A stretch of DNA of 64,000 nt from Photobacterium sp. TY1-4 (GTDB lineage: Bacteria; Pseudomonadota; Gammaproteobacteria; Enterobacterales; Vibrionaceae), in NCBI RefSeq assembly GCF_025398175.1, contig NZ_CP099734.1:186001-250000 (forward strand). Reading direction: 5' to 3'. Within the stretch, counting starts at the first letter, position 1. Every line of letters starts with the position of its first letter. This document shows positions 49,644 to 58,671 of the stretch, in pieces. The notes beneath the pieces were generated by a model, which did no database searches, had not been told where the DNA came from, and worked only from the letters and a program-made list of their open reading frames with translations. A program made the position numbers and the translations under genes.

Positions 49644-50657
49644 ATGTTGAACACCTTTATTATCGGTGCCAGCGGCTATACCGGCGCAGAGCTGGCCGGC
49701 ATGGTGGCTCGCCATCCCCAGTTGCATCTGGCCGGCCTGTTTGTTTCCGCCGGGAGCCAGGATGCCCACAAGCCCATCAGTCAGTTGCATGGTCAGTTGA
49801 AAGGGATCGTCGATCTGCCGCTCCAGCCTTTGGCCGACCCGCAGGCGGTTGCTGCGCAAGCCGACATCGTCCTGCTGGCCACGGCCCATGAAGTGAGCCA
49901 CGACCTGGCCCCGGTGTTTTTGGCTGCCGGCTGTCAGGTATTTGATCTCTCAGGGGCGTTCCGGGTGGAAGGGGATGAATTCTATACCCGCTACTACGGC
50001 TTTGAACATCAGCATCCGGGGTGGCTGGCGCAGGCGGTGTATGGCCTGGCTGAGTGGCACCAGGACGCGATTGCCAAGGCGCAGCTGGTGGCAGTGCCGG
50101 GATGTTACCCGACGGCGGCGCAAATGGCGCTGAAACCGCTGTTGGCAGGCGAGCTGCTTGACACTACCCAGTGGCCGGTGATCAATGCGGTCAGCGGTGT
50201 CTCCGGTGCCGGGCGCAAGGCCAGCATGGTCAACAGTTTCTGCGAAGTCAGCCTGCAGGCTTACGGGCTGTTCAGCCACCGCCACCAACCGGAAATCGCC
50301 ACCCACCTGGACTGCGACGTGATTTTTACCCCGCATTTGGGCAACTTTAAGCGCGGGATCCTGGCCACCATCACCGCCAAGCTGGCCGATGGCGTCGGCA
50401 CGGGCGAAGTCAGTGCGGCGATGGCCCAGGCCTATACCGGGCAGGACGAGCCCAATGCGGTGCGTTTGCTCGGTGAGCAACCGGCCCGGCTGCAGGATGT
50501 GGTGAATACCTGCTTCTGTGATATCGGCTGGCAGGTACAGGATGAGCACATTATCTTAACATCTGCGATTGACAATTTATTGAAAGGCGCATCGTCTCAG
50601 GCGATGCAGTGCATAAACATTCGAAATGGTTTCGCGCCGTTAACTGCCCTGGTGTAA
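49644..50657 (+). CDS. argC: N-acetyl-gamma-glutamyl-phosphate reductase (ArgC)
   Basis: Third step of arginine synthesis, NADPH-dependent. 337 residues. [21 protein letters not shown]-terminal dinucleotide site, active-site Cys154 in [15 protein letters not shown], and [11 protein letters not shown] near 186-196. First gene of argC-argB-argG-argHA. Confidence 0.97.
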   Translation: MLNTFIIGASGYTGAELAGMVARHPQLHLAGLFVSAGSQDAHKPISQLHGQLKGIVDLPLQPLADPQAVAAQADIVLLATAHEVSHDLAPVFLAAGCQVFDLSGAFRVEGDEFYTRYYGFEHQHPGWLAQAVYGLAEWHQDAIAKAQLVAVPGCYPTAAQMALKPLLAGELLDTTQWPVINAVSGVSGAGRKASMVNSFCEVSLQAYGLFSHRHQPEIATHLDCDVIFTPHLGNFKRGILATITAKLADGVGTGEVSAAMAQAYTGQDEPNAVRLLGEQPARLQDVVNTCFCDIGWQVQDEHIILTSAIDNLLKGASSQAMQCINIRNGFAPLTALV

Positions 50658-50690
50658 GGGCAGGCTGGTATGGGTTGAGGAGAGAGCACC

Positions 50691-51470
50691 ATGAATCGGG
50701 TTCCGTTGGTGATTAAGTTAGGGGGCGCAGCACTGTCATGTACTGAGACCCTGGAGAAGCTGTTCAATGCGATTAGCCAGTACCGCGAGCAGGCGCAGCG
50801 TCCGCTGTTGCTGGTCCATGGCGGCGGGTATCTGGTGGATGAGCTGATGACGAAAATGCAGCTCGAGACGGTGAAGAAAGATGGCTTGCGGGTGACGCCG
50901 AAAGATCAAATTCCGTTCATTGCCGGGGCACTGGCCGGGACGGCCAATAAATTGCTGCAGGGCCAGGCGATCAAAGCCGGCGTGGCGGCAGTGGGCCTGA
51001 GTCTGGCCGATGGCGGGCTGTGTCAGGTGAGCGAGCTGGATCCGGCGTTGGGCTCGGTCGGCAAAGCAGCGCCGGGCGACAGCACGCTGGTGAAGCAGGT
51101 GATGGCCGCAGGCTATCTGCCGATCATCAGCTCAATTGGCCTCGACAGCCACGGTGCGCTGATGAACGTCAATGCGGATCAGGCGGCGGTTGCCGTGGCC
51201 GCGGCACTGGAAGCCGAACTGGTACTGCTGTCGGATGTCAGCGGCGTGCTGGATGGCAAAGGACGGCTGATTGCGGCCCTGAATGAATCCGAGGCCGAGG
51301 CCCTGATTGCCCAGGCGGTGATCACCGACGGCATGGTGGTCAAGGTCCGGGCGGCTTTTGAAGCGGCGAAGGCGCTGGGCCGGCCGATTGAAGTCGCCAC
51401 CTGGCGCTACCCCGACAAACTCGCCGAGCTGTTCGAAGGACAAAGCATCGGGACTAAATTTGCAGTGTGA
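50691..51470 (+). CDS. argB: Acetylglutamate kinase (ArgB)
   Basis: Phosphorylates N-acetylglutamate, second step of arginine synthesis. 259 residues, amino-acid kinase fold: [10 protein letters not shown] near 6-15, [14 protein letters not shown] near 41-54, [15 protein letters not shown] near 159-173 and [11 protein letters not shown] near 178. Short type without the N-terminal helix of arginine-inhibited kinases, so probably not feedback-controlled. GGAGAGAG precedes the ATG; 33 bases after argC. Confidence 0.97.
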   Translation: MNRVPLVIKLGGAALSCTETLEKLFNAISQYREQAQRPLLLVHGGGYLVDELMTKMQLETVKKDGLRVTPKDQIPFIAGALAGTANKLLQGQAIKAGVAAVGLSLADGGLCQVSELDPALGSVGKAAPGDSTLVKQVMAAGYLPIISSIGLDSHGALMNVNADQAAVAVAAALEAELVLLSDVSGVLDGKGRLIAALNESEAEALIAQAVITDGMVVKVRAAFEAAKALGRPIEVATWRYPDKLAELFEGQSIGTKFAV

Positions 51471-51556
51471 GCCGGTTGGCTCCACCCCATCATTTTTTTG
51501 ATTGATTCAATACGCCTGAGCGCGGTGACCGTCGAGCAGGCAAGCAGGAGAGCATT

Positions 51557-52771
51557 ATGAGTAAGGTAACGAAAGTTGTATTGGCCTATTCCGGCGGTCT
51601 GGACACCTCAGCCATCATCCCTTGGCTGAAAGAGAACTACGGTTGTGAAGTGGTGGCGTTTGTCGCCGATGTCGGCCAGGGTGAAGCGGAGCTGGAAGGG
51701 ATTGAAGAAAAAGCGCTGGCCTCCGGTGCTTCGGCTTGCTACATCGCCGATCTGAAAGATGAGATGGTGGCTGACTATATTTATCCGAGCCTGAAAACCG
51801 GCGCGATTTACGAAGGCAAATACCTGCTGGGGACCTCCATGGCCCGGCCGATCATCGCCAAAGCCCAGGTTGAATGTGCGCTGGAAGTGGGTGCTGATGC
51901 CCTGTGCCACGGCTGTACCGGGAAGGGCAATGACCAGGTGCGTTTCGAAAGTGCTTACGCCGCGCTGGCGCCGCAACTGACCGTGATTGCCCCGTGGCGG
52001 GAGTGGGATCTGCGCAGCCGTGAAGCCCTGCTGGATTACCTGGCTGAGCGTCAGATCCCGTGTACCGCATCGCTGGAGAAAATCTACTCCCGGGATGCCA
52101 ACGCCTGGCATATTTCGACCGAAGGCGGCGTGCTGGAAGATACCTGGAACCAGCCGAATGAGCAGTGCTGGGTCTGGACCAAAGATCCTGAGGATGCGCC
52201 GAACACCCCGGAAACCGTTTCAATTCTGGTCGATAAGGGCGAAATCGTTGCCGTGGACGGCGAAGCCATGTCGCCGCTGCAGGCACTGACCTACCTTAAC
52301 GCCAAGGGTGCTGAGCACGGCGTCGGCCGGATCGATATCGTCGAGAACCGTCTGGTCGGGATGAAATCCCGCGGCTGTTACGAAACTCCGGGCGGCACCA
52401 TCATGAACGAAGCCCTGCGTGCGGTCGAGCAGTTGGTGCTGGACAAGGAATCGTTTGAATTCCGTGAGTCGCTGGGCCTGAAAGCCTCGCACCTGATCTA
52501 CGACGGTCGCTGGTTCACGCCGTTGTGTAAGTCGCTGCTGGCTGCCGCGCAAGAGTTGGCGCAAGATGTGAGCGGTGAGGTTGTGGTGAAGCTGTATAAA
52601 GGGCAGGCTACCGTGGTGCAGAAGCGCTCGCTCAACAGCCTGTACTCGGAAGAGTTTGCGACCTTCGGCGAAGATGAAGTGTACGATCACAGCCACGCGG
52701 AAGGCTTTATCCGCCTGTACTCGCTGGCCAGCCGGATCCGCGCGCTGAACGAACAGAAGAAAAATAAATAA
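51557..52771 (+). CDS. argG: Argininosuccinate synthase (ArgG)
   Basis: Joins citrulline and aspartate using ATP. 404 residues, the long-known form of about 400, not the 447-residue E. coli type. [21 protein letters not shown]-loop at 8-26, [14 protein letters not shown] near 117-130 and [13 protein letters not shown] near 196. Placed between argB and argHA as in vibrios, whereas E. coli argG is elsewhere. Confidence 0.97.
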   Translation: MSKVTKVVLAYSGGLDTSAIIPWLKENYGCEVVAFVADVGQGEAELEGIEEKALASGASACYIADLKDEMVADYIYPSLKTGAIYEGKYLLGTSMARPIIAKAQVECALEVGADALCHGCTGKGNDQVRFESAYAALAPQLTVIAPWREWDLRSREALLDYLAERQIPCTASLEKIYSRDANAWHISTEGGVLEDTWNQPNEQCWVWTKDPEDAPNTPETVSILVDKGEIVAVDGEAMSPLQALTYLNAKGAEHGVGRIDIVENRLVGMKSRGCYETPGGTIMNEALRAVEQLVLDKESFEFRESLGLKASHLIYDGRWFTPLCKSLLAAAQELAQDVSGEVVVKLYKGQATVVQKRSLNSLYSEEFATFGEDEVYDHSHAEGFIRLYSLASRIRALNEQKKNK

Positions 52772-52825
52772 CCCTACACCGCAAGCAATGAGACACGTCG
52801 AATAGCGAAACATAGGAGAAGTACC

Positions 52826-54703
52826 ATGGCATTATGGGGCGGACGTTTTAGTCAGGCAGCAGACACACGGTTCAAAGAGTTTAACGATTCCCTGCGCTTT
52901 GATTACCGCTTGGCGGAGCAAGATATCGTTGGCTCCATTGCATGGTCAAAGGCACTGCGTCAGGTCAACGTCTTGACCGAGGACGAGCAGCAGCGGCTGG
53001 AGCTGGCGCTGAACGAGCTGAAGCTGGCGGTGATGGAAGATCCGGAGCAGATCCTGCATTCGGATGCCGAAGACATCCACAGCTGGGTCGAGCAGCAACT
53101 GATCGGCAAGGTCGGGGATTTGGGCAAAAAGCTCCATACCGGGCGTTCGCGTAACGATCAGGTGGCGACCGACCTCAAGCTGTGGTGTCGCCAGCAGGGC
53201 CAGCAACTGCTGATGATGCTCGATAAGCTGCAAAGTCAGTTAGTGTCAGTGGCGCGGGAGAACCAGGGCACGGTGCTGCCGGGTTACACCCACCTGCAGC
53301 GGGCACAGCCGGTGACGTTTGCCCACTGGTGCCTGGCCTATGTTGAGATGTTCGAGCGGGATCATTCGCGGTTGCAGGATGCGCTGAACCGGTTGGACAC
53401 CTGTCCGCTTGGCTCGGGCGCACTGGCCGGGACGGCGTACCCGATTGATCGGGAAGCGCTGGCCCACAGTCTGGGTTTTCACCGGGCAACCCGCAACAGC
53501 CTGGACTCGGTGTCCGATCGCGACCATGTGATGGAGCTGTTGTCGACGGCGTCGATCTCGATGCTGCACCTGTCCCGGATGGCTGAGGATCTGATCTTTT
53601 ATAACTCGGGTGAGTCGAACTTTATCGAGCTGGCCGATACGGTCACCTCCGGCTCATCCCTGATGCCGCAGAAGAAAAATCCCGATGCCCTGGAGCTGAT
53701 CCGGGGTAAATGCGGCCGGGTTTACGGCGCGATGGCCGGAATGATGATGACGGTGAAAGCGCTGCCGCTGGCCTATAACAAGGACATGCAGGAAGACAAG
53801 GAAGGCCTGTTCGACGCGCTCGACAGCTGGCATGACTGTATGGAAATGGCCGCGCTGTGCTTTGAAGGGATCAAGGTCAACCAGGCGCGGACGCTGGAAG
53901 CCGCGATGCAGGGCTATTCCAACGCCACCGAGCTGGCGGACTATCTGGTCGCCAAGGGGATTCCGTTCCGTGAAGCGCACCATATCGTCGGGGTCGCTGT
54001 GGTGGCGGCGATTGCCAAAGGTTGTGCATTGGAAGAGATGTCGCTGGCCGAGATGAAGTCGTTCTCGGCGGTGATTGATGATGATGTTTATCCGATCCTG
54101 ACCATCGAGTCGTGTCTGGAAAAACGCTGCGCCCTGGGTGGGGTCGCGCCGAACCAGGTGGATTATGCGATTTCCCAGGCTGAGAAGCGGCTGGAAAAAC
54201 GCTATACCCCGGGCGTGAAGGTTCGTGGTGCCCGCCTGACCGATCTCGATGCGATTGAAGGTATGGTCGCGTACTGGGCCGGGCTGGGGGAAAATCTGCC
54301 GCGGATGCGCAACGAACTGGTGCGGGATATCGGCTCGTTTGCGGTGGCCGAGCATCATGGCACGGTGACCGGGTGCGCATCGCTCTATGTGTATGACTCG
54401 GGGCTGGCGGAAATTCGCTCGCTGGGGGTTGAAGCCGGCTGGCAGCATCAGGGACAAGGGAAAGCTATTGTCGATCACCTGATTGAAAAAGCGGATCAGA
54501 TGGCGATCAAGAAAGTCTTCGTGCTGACCCGGGTGCCGGAGTTCTTTATGAAGCAGGGCTTTATTCCGACCTCGAAATCGCTGTTGCCGGAGAAAGTGAT
54601 GAAAGATTGCGACCGTTGTCCGCGCCAGCATGCCTGTGATGAGGTGGCGCTGGAAGTGCGGCTTGATAAAGAGCAGTCCATTCCGACGGTCAACGTGGCC
54701 TGA
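52826..54703 (+). CDS. argHA: Argininosuccinate lyase fused to N-acetylglutamate synthase domain (ArgHA)
   Basis: 625 residues. Residues 1 to ~457 are argininosuccinate lyase: [37 protein letters not shown], and the catalytic signature [22 protein letters not shown] near 275. From ~463 a GNAT domain follows: [15 protein letters not shown], then the acetyl-CoA loop [22 protein letters not shown] near 530-551 and [14 protein letters not shown]. It resembles the C-terminal half of ArgA, without its arginine-binding kinase-like domain. This fusion supplies the first and last steps of arginine synthesis and is known in Vibrionaceae and Moritella. [11 protein letters not shown] motif lies in its last 30 residues. 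Confidence 0.95.
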   Translation: MALWGGRFSQAADTRFKEFNDSLRFDYRLAEQDIVGSIAWSKALRQVNVLTEDEQQRLELALNELKLAVMEDPEQILHSDAEDIHSWVEQQLIGKVGDLGKKLHTGRSRNDQVATDLKLWCRQQGQQLLMMLDKLQSQLVSVARENQGTVLPGYTHLQRAQPVTFAHWCLAYVEMFERDHSRLQDALNRLDTCPLGSGALAGTAYPIDREALAHSLGFHRATRNSLDSVSDRDHVMELLSTASISMLHLSRMAEDLIFYNSGESNFIELADTVTSGSSLMPQKKNPDALELIRGKCGRVYGAMAGMMMTVKALPLAYNKDMQEDKEGLFDALDSWHDCMEMAALCFEGIKVNQARTLEAAMQGYSNATELADYLVAKGIPFREAHHIVGVAVVAAIAKGCALEEMSLAEMKSFSAVIDDDVYPILTIESCLEKRCALGGVAPNQVDYAISQAEKRLEKRYTPGVKVRGARLTDLDAIEGMVAYWAGLGENLPRMRNELVRDIGSFAVAEHHGTVTGCASLYVYDSGLAEIRSLGVEAGWQHQGQGKAIVDHLIEKADQMAIKKVFVLTRVPEFFMKQGFIPTSKSLLPEKVMKDCDRCPRQHACDEVALEVRLDKEQSIPTVNVA

Positions 54704-54770
54704 CCGATCGCTGAAAGGACATCAAATATGATATTGAACTGAATTTTTGAGTCCTAGTTCTAGTCCGACC

Positions 54771-54808
54771 CCGGCCCGATGCCTCTGGTATCGCGGCCGG
54801 TTTTTTTT
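54771..54808 (+). terminator. Terminator of the arg operon
   Basis: CCGGCC-(C)-GAT ... ATC-(GC)-GGCCGG stem followed by eight Ts. Its T-run touches the stop codon of the convergent small gene. Confidence 0.85.
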
Positions 54809-55062
54809 CAGCGGGACGGGGATGGACGGGGACTGCGTTTACGTGCCAGGGCAGCCACGCCATGGGCCAGCAGTAACAGGCTGAAGGCGCTGGCGGCAAA
54901 TAGCAGGGTGATGGACTCCACCTGGGTCGGCGTCGGCAGGTAGTAATAGAACCAGGCACACCAGCTCAGGGTGCTGAGCAGGATCAGTTGCAAAATACAG
55001 CGGCGGCAACGGCCGAGTTTGCGGCGAAAGACCTGTGAGTGGTGGCAGTGAGGACAACCCAT
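54808..55062 (-). CDS. Small zinc-ribbon-like membrane protein (DUF3624-like)
   Basis: 84 residues. N-terminal MGCPHCHHSQ and CRRC form a CxxC...CxxC pair (Cys3/6 and Cys19/22) that could bind zinc; then two hydrophobic stretches (LILLSTLSWCAWFYYYL, and LLFAASAFSLLLLAHGVAAL) and a basic tail RKRSPRPSPSR. The pattern recalls the DUF3624 family of vibrios, of unknown function; the name is from memory. It is convergent with argHA and lies upstream of nothing on its own strand. Confidence 0.65.
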   Translation of the reverse strand: MGCPHCHHSQVFRRKLGRCRRCILQLILLSTLSWCAWFYYYLPTPTQVESITLLFAASAFSLLLLAHGVAALARKRSPRPSPSR

Positions 55063-55164
55063 GTTTGTCTCCTCAAACGGGGAAGACTTCAGAGTGTACT
55101 GGAAAAAAGCCCTCCGGAGGAGGGCAAATCATCGTGCAAGGCAGTGCAAGAGTGTTGGAACTGG

Positions 55165-56616
55165 TTAGCAGCCCGGGCCGCAGTCAAGGCAGTGTTTGAC
55201 CATCTGCGGACCGAGGTGGAGCTTGGCGTTAAGATCGCGCAGCGCGGTCCGGACCCCTTCTTCAATCACCGGATGATAGAACGGCATGTCCAGCATCTCG
55301 GCGACGGTCATTTTGTTCTGGTGCGCCCAGGCCAGCAGGTGAGCCAGGTGTTCGGCATTCGGTCCCATCATTTCGGCACCGAGAAACCGGCCGGTACCGT
55401 GTTCACCGTAAACGTGCAGCAGGCCTTTGTTGCGCAGCATCACCCGGGAGCGCCCCTGGTTCTCAAATGAGACGACACCGGTTTCGAAGCAGCCACAGTT
55501 GCCGAGGCGCTCGCTGACTTCTTTGTAGGTTTCCCCGACCAGCGCAATTTGCGGATCAGAGAACACGGCAGAAATTTTCGAGCGGCGCAGACCGGCACGG
55601 ATATCCGGGAAGCGGCCCGCATTGTCTCCGGCAATCCGGCCCTGATCCGCCGCTTCGTGCAGCAGAGGCAGTTGGTTGCTGGCATCACCGGCAATGAAAA
55701 TCGTCTCGACCGAGGTTTGCAGCGTGAAGTGGTCCGCCACCGGGACACTGCGCTCATCCAGGGCCATGTTGGTGTTTTCAATCGCCAGCTTGTCGACATT
55801 CGGTCGGCGGCCGGTCGCGGCCAGCACATAATCCACCCGGATCACGGCCAGCTCACCTTGTTTGTCCAGGTACTGGATCTCAACTTCGTCGCCGTCGCGT
55901 TTCATGCTTTCGACTTTGACATCCGCATCCAGATAGAATTCTTCATTAAAGGCTGAATCGGCATAAGCCATGATTGCCGGGTCCGTCAGCGGGCCGACCT
56001 GGCCCCCTAAGCCGAACATCACCACTTCAACGCCCAGGCGTTTGAGTGCCTGACCCAGCTCCAGACCGATCACGCCGGGACCAAACACCGCTACGGCGCG
56101 GGGCAGATCGTCCCACTCAAAGACGTCATCATTGATGATCAGGCGATCGCCCAGTTCGTTCCAGACCGCCGGGTAGGCCGGGCGGGAGCCGGTTGCAATC
56201 ACAATGCGCTTGGCTTCAATCCGGGCATGGTCATCCACCATCAGGGTGGTGTCATTGATAAACCGGGCATAGCCGGCAATTTTGTCTTCGGCCGGGATCT
56301 CATCCACACCTTCCAGCACGAAGCCGACGAAACGGTCCCGCTCGCGTTTGACCCGATCCATCACTTCACGGCCGTTGATCCGGATCTCGCCTTGCGGGTG
56401 GATGCCAAAGCCCGGCGCTTTTTCGATCTGGTGAACGCTTTCCGCTGCCGCAATCAGCAGCTTGGACGGCATGCAGCCGACACGGGCACAGGTGGTGCCG
56501 TACGGGCCGCCTTCAATCATCACGATGCTGTCTGTATGCGCCTTGGCCGCACGGTAAGCACCGAGGCCGGCTGTCCCGCCGCCAATCACTGCCACATCTA
56601 CATTCAGGGTTTTCAT
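55165..56616 (-). CDS. Lipoamide dehydrogenase-like flavoprotein disulfide oxidoreductase
   Basis: 483 residues, class I pyridine nucleotide-disulfide oxidoreductase. FAD site VAVIGGGTAGLGAYRAAK, redox pair CARVGC (Cys44/Cys49 by my count, C-x4-C), NAD site VFGPGVIGLELGQAL, IFIAGDASNQLPLLHEAADQGR, and the C-terminal His-Glu motif FYHPVIEEG. It ends in KHCLDCGPGC, three cysteines not found in ordinary dihydrolipoamide dehydrogenase. It sits 67 bases downstream of the PrxGrx gene on the same strand, so a reductase for the peroxiredoxin/glutaredoxin (through glutathione or another thiol) is plausible. Confidence 0.85.
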   Translation of the reverse strand: MKTLNVDVAVIGGGTAGLGAYRAAKAHTDSIVMIEGGPYGTTCARVGCMPSKLLIAAAESVHQIEKAPGFGIHPQGEIRINGREVMDRVKRERDRFVGFVLEGVDEIPAEDKIAGYARFINDTTLMVDDHARIEAKRIVIATGSRPAYPAVWNELGDRLIINDDVFEWDDLPRAVAVFGPGVIGLELGQALKRLGVEVVMFGLGGQVGPLTDPAIMAYADSAFNEEFYLDADVKVESMKRDGDEVEIQYLDKQGELAVIRVDYVLAATGRRPNVDKLAIENTNMALDERSVPVADHFTLQTSVETIFIAGDASNQLPLLHEAADQGRIAGDNAGRFPDIRAGLRRSKISAVFSDPQIALVGETYKEVSERLGNCGCFETGVVSFENQGRSRVMLRNKGLLHVYGEHGTGRFLGAEMMGPNAEHLAHLLAWAHQNKMTVAEMLDMPFYHPVIEEGVRTALRDLNAKLHLGPQMVKHCLDCGPGC

Positions 56617-56683
56617 TCTTATCTCTCCAATCACACTGCCGATAAAAGGCAGGGCCAAGCGGCCCTGCAAAATTGCTGACCGG

Positions 56684-57415
56684 TTAGGCGCTCAGGTAGG
56701 TGTCCAGCTCTTCGCTGCCACCAATGTGCTGGCCCCCGATGAAGACTTGCGGCACGGTGCTGCGACCGGTCACGGCACGCAGGCTGACTGTGGTGGCATC
56801 TTTACCCAGGATCACTTCTTCATACTGCAGGTTGTGGTCAATCAGGCTCTGCTTGGCTTTGGCACAGAACGGGCAGCCCGGCTTGGTGAAGACCGTAATT
56901 GACTCCTGTAGCTGGTGCTCCGGGGCAATGTACTTAAGCATAGTATCGGCATCGGAAACCTTGAACGGGTCGCCCGGCTCGTCGTTCTCGATGAACATCT
57001 TCTGCACCACGCCGTTTTTCACCAGCATGCTGTAGCGCCATGAACGTGCGCCGAAGCCCAGATCTTCTTTGCTGACCAGCATGCCCATGCCTTGGGAGAA
57101 CTCACCGTTCCCATCCGGGATAAAGGTGATGTTGTCGGCTTCCTGATCGGCTTTCCAGGCGTTCATCACGAACGTGTCGTTGACGGAAACACACAGGATG
57201 TCATCGACACCGTGCTCGGCAAAGACTGAGGCCAGCTCGTTGTAGCGTGGCAGGTGGCTGGATGAACAGGTTGGGGTAAAGGCGCCCGGCAGACTGAAGA
57301 CAATCACCGTTTTGTCTGCGAACAGCTCGGCAGTGGTGACATCCACCCACTGATCGCCCTGGCGAGTGCGGAACGTGACTTGTGGGACGGCTTGGCCTTC
57401 TTTAGATGCAAACAT
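56684..57415 (-). CDS. Hybrid peroxiredoxin-glutaredoxin (PrxGrx)
   Basis: Reduces hydrogen and alkyl peroxides with electrons from glutathione. 243 residues: Prx5-type domain to ~165, with peroxidatic Cys50 in [14 protein letters not shown]; then a glutaredoxin domain with the CPFC redox motif (Cys181/Cys184), [14 protein letters not shown]. Same length and order as the H. influenzae hybrid. ATG at 57415 behind AGGGGA; longer in-frame starts overlap the OxyR region. Divergent from oxyR, so OxyR control is likely. Confidence 0.96.
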   Translation of the reverse strand: MFASKEGQAVPQVTFRTRQGDQWVDVTTAELFADKTVIVFSLPGAFTPTCSSSHLPRYNELASVFAEHGVDDILCVSVNDTFVMNAWKADQEADNITFIPDGNGEFSQGMGMLVSKEDLGFGARSWRYSMLVKNGVVQKMFIENDEPGDPFKVSDADTMLKYIAPEHQLQESITVFTKPGCPFCAKAKQSLIDHNLQYEEVILGKDATTVSLRAVTGRSTVPQVFIGGQHIGGSEELDTYLSA

Positions 57416-57531
57416 AATGTTTCCCCTTAATTTGATGAATATGTCATTTGTTTTGTGGTTACAACCGGAGCTTTGTTCATCCCGCTCCGTTTTAATGGGA
57501 GAATTATGTCGCGAAGCCATTGATAGTTCTA

Positions 57532-57568
57532 ATCGTTTGCTGCTATGGTTTTGATAGTTTTATTCTAT
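57532..57568. promoter_or_regulatory. OxyR operator between prxGrx and oxyR
   Basis: ATCGTTTGCTGCTAT, 7 bases, ATAGTTTTATTCTAT. Against the OxyR motif ATAGNTNNNANCTAT repeated with N7, 17 of 20 defined positions match. It ends 16 bases before the oxyR ATG, so bound OxyR would block its own gene while able to act on the divergent prxGrx. Confidence 0.85.
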
Positions 57569-57584
57569 GGACAAAAGAGGCGTC

Positions 57585-58526
57585 ATGAACATCCGCGATC
57601 TTGAATATCTGGTGGCATTATCGGAGCACAAGCATTTTCGCAAGGCGGCGGAGGCGTGTTTTGTCAGCCAGCCGACGCTGAGCGGGCAGATCAGAAAACT
57701 GGAAGATGAGTTGGGTGTCTCGCTGCTCGAGCGCACCAGTCGCCGGGTGCTGTTTACCGACGCCGGCCTCAGCCTGGTGGCCCAGGCCCGGAAGATCCTG
57801 ATGGAAGTGAAGGTGCTGACTGAGCTGGCCAGCCAGCAGGGGGACAGCATGGCCGGGCCGCTGCATATCGGTTTTATCCCGACGGTAGGGCCATATCTGT
57901 TGCCGCATATTATTCCGCACCTTAAGGCTGCGTTTCCGCAGCTGGAGCTGTATCTGCATGAAGCCCAGACCCACCAGCTGGTCCAACAGCTGGAAGAAGG
58001 CAAGCTCGACTGTATTGTGCTGGCGGCGGTGAAAGAGACCGAGCATTTGGTTGAGCTGCCGCTGTACCATGAGCCGATGGTGCTGGCTGTGCCGCAGGAT
58101 CATCCCTGGGCGGCCCGGGAGAGCCTGGCCATGGATCAGCTCAATGGCCAGACCCTGCTGATGCTGGGTGACGGCCACTGCCTGCGGGATCAGGCGATGG
58201 GCTTCTGTTTTGCGGTCGGGGCGCAGGAAGACAGCAGCTTCAAGGCGACCAGCCTGGAAACGCTGCGTAATATGGTCGCAGCGGGCAGCGGGATCACCTT
58301 GTTGCCGCAACTGGCGACCCCGGCTACGCGCCAGCGGGACGGGATTTGTTATATCCGGGCCTTAGCTCCCGAGCCGACCCGCCAGATCGTGCTGGCCTAC
58401 CGGCCGGGCTCTCCCTTGCGGGGCCGGTATGAAAAGCTGGCGGCGCTGATTGGCGAGCAGATGCAGCCGCAGTTTGCCCGGGAAGCGGCGGATCACCCGG
58501 TATCGGCGCTCTCTGATCCGGCTTAA
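57585..58526 (+). CDS. oxyR: Peroxide-sensing LysR-type regulator OxyR
   Basis: 313 residues from ATG 57585 (AGAGG upstream). LysR helix-turn-helix MNIRDLEYLVALSEHKHFRKAAEACFVSQPTLS, then the effector domain with redox cysteines at exactly Cys199 (GDGHCLRDQ) and Cys208 (GFCFA), the E. coli numbering. Disulfide formation between them switches on the peroxide response. Confidence 0.97.
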   Translation: MNIRDLEYLVALSEHKHFRKAAEACFVSQPTLSGQIRKLEDELGVSLLERTSRRVLFTDAGLSLVAQARKILMEVKVLTELASQQGDSMAGPLHIGFIPTVGPYLLPHIIPHLKAAFPQLELYLHEAQTHQLVQQLEEGKLDCIVLAAVKETEHLVELPLYHEPMVLAVPQDHPWAARESLAMDQLNGQTLLMLGDGHCLRDQAMGFCFAVGAQEDSSFKATSLETLRNMVAAGSGITLLPQLATPATRQRDGICYIRALAPEPTRQIVLAYRPGSPLRGRYEKLAALIGEQMQPQFAREAADHPVSALSDPA

Positions 58527-58610
58527 CGCTTGTCTTTACGCTTTGGCCGGGGAGGGCTGGCCAGGGTATTGGTACCTAGCCCTTCCGGCAAATTGTCGAC
58601 GCGGTCGCGA

Positions 58611-58650
58611 TGAAAAAAAGCGCCCCCTGAACATTCAGGGGGCGCTGTTT
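58611..58650. terminator. Terminator between oxyR and mrcA (convergent)
   Basis: AGCGCCCCCTGAA-CA-TTCAGGGGGCGCT, preceded by seven As (T-run for mrcA) and followed by GTTT. Confidence 0.9.
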
Positions 58651-58671
58651 GATTACTGCGGTTGTTTTAAA

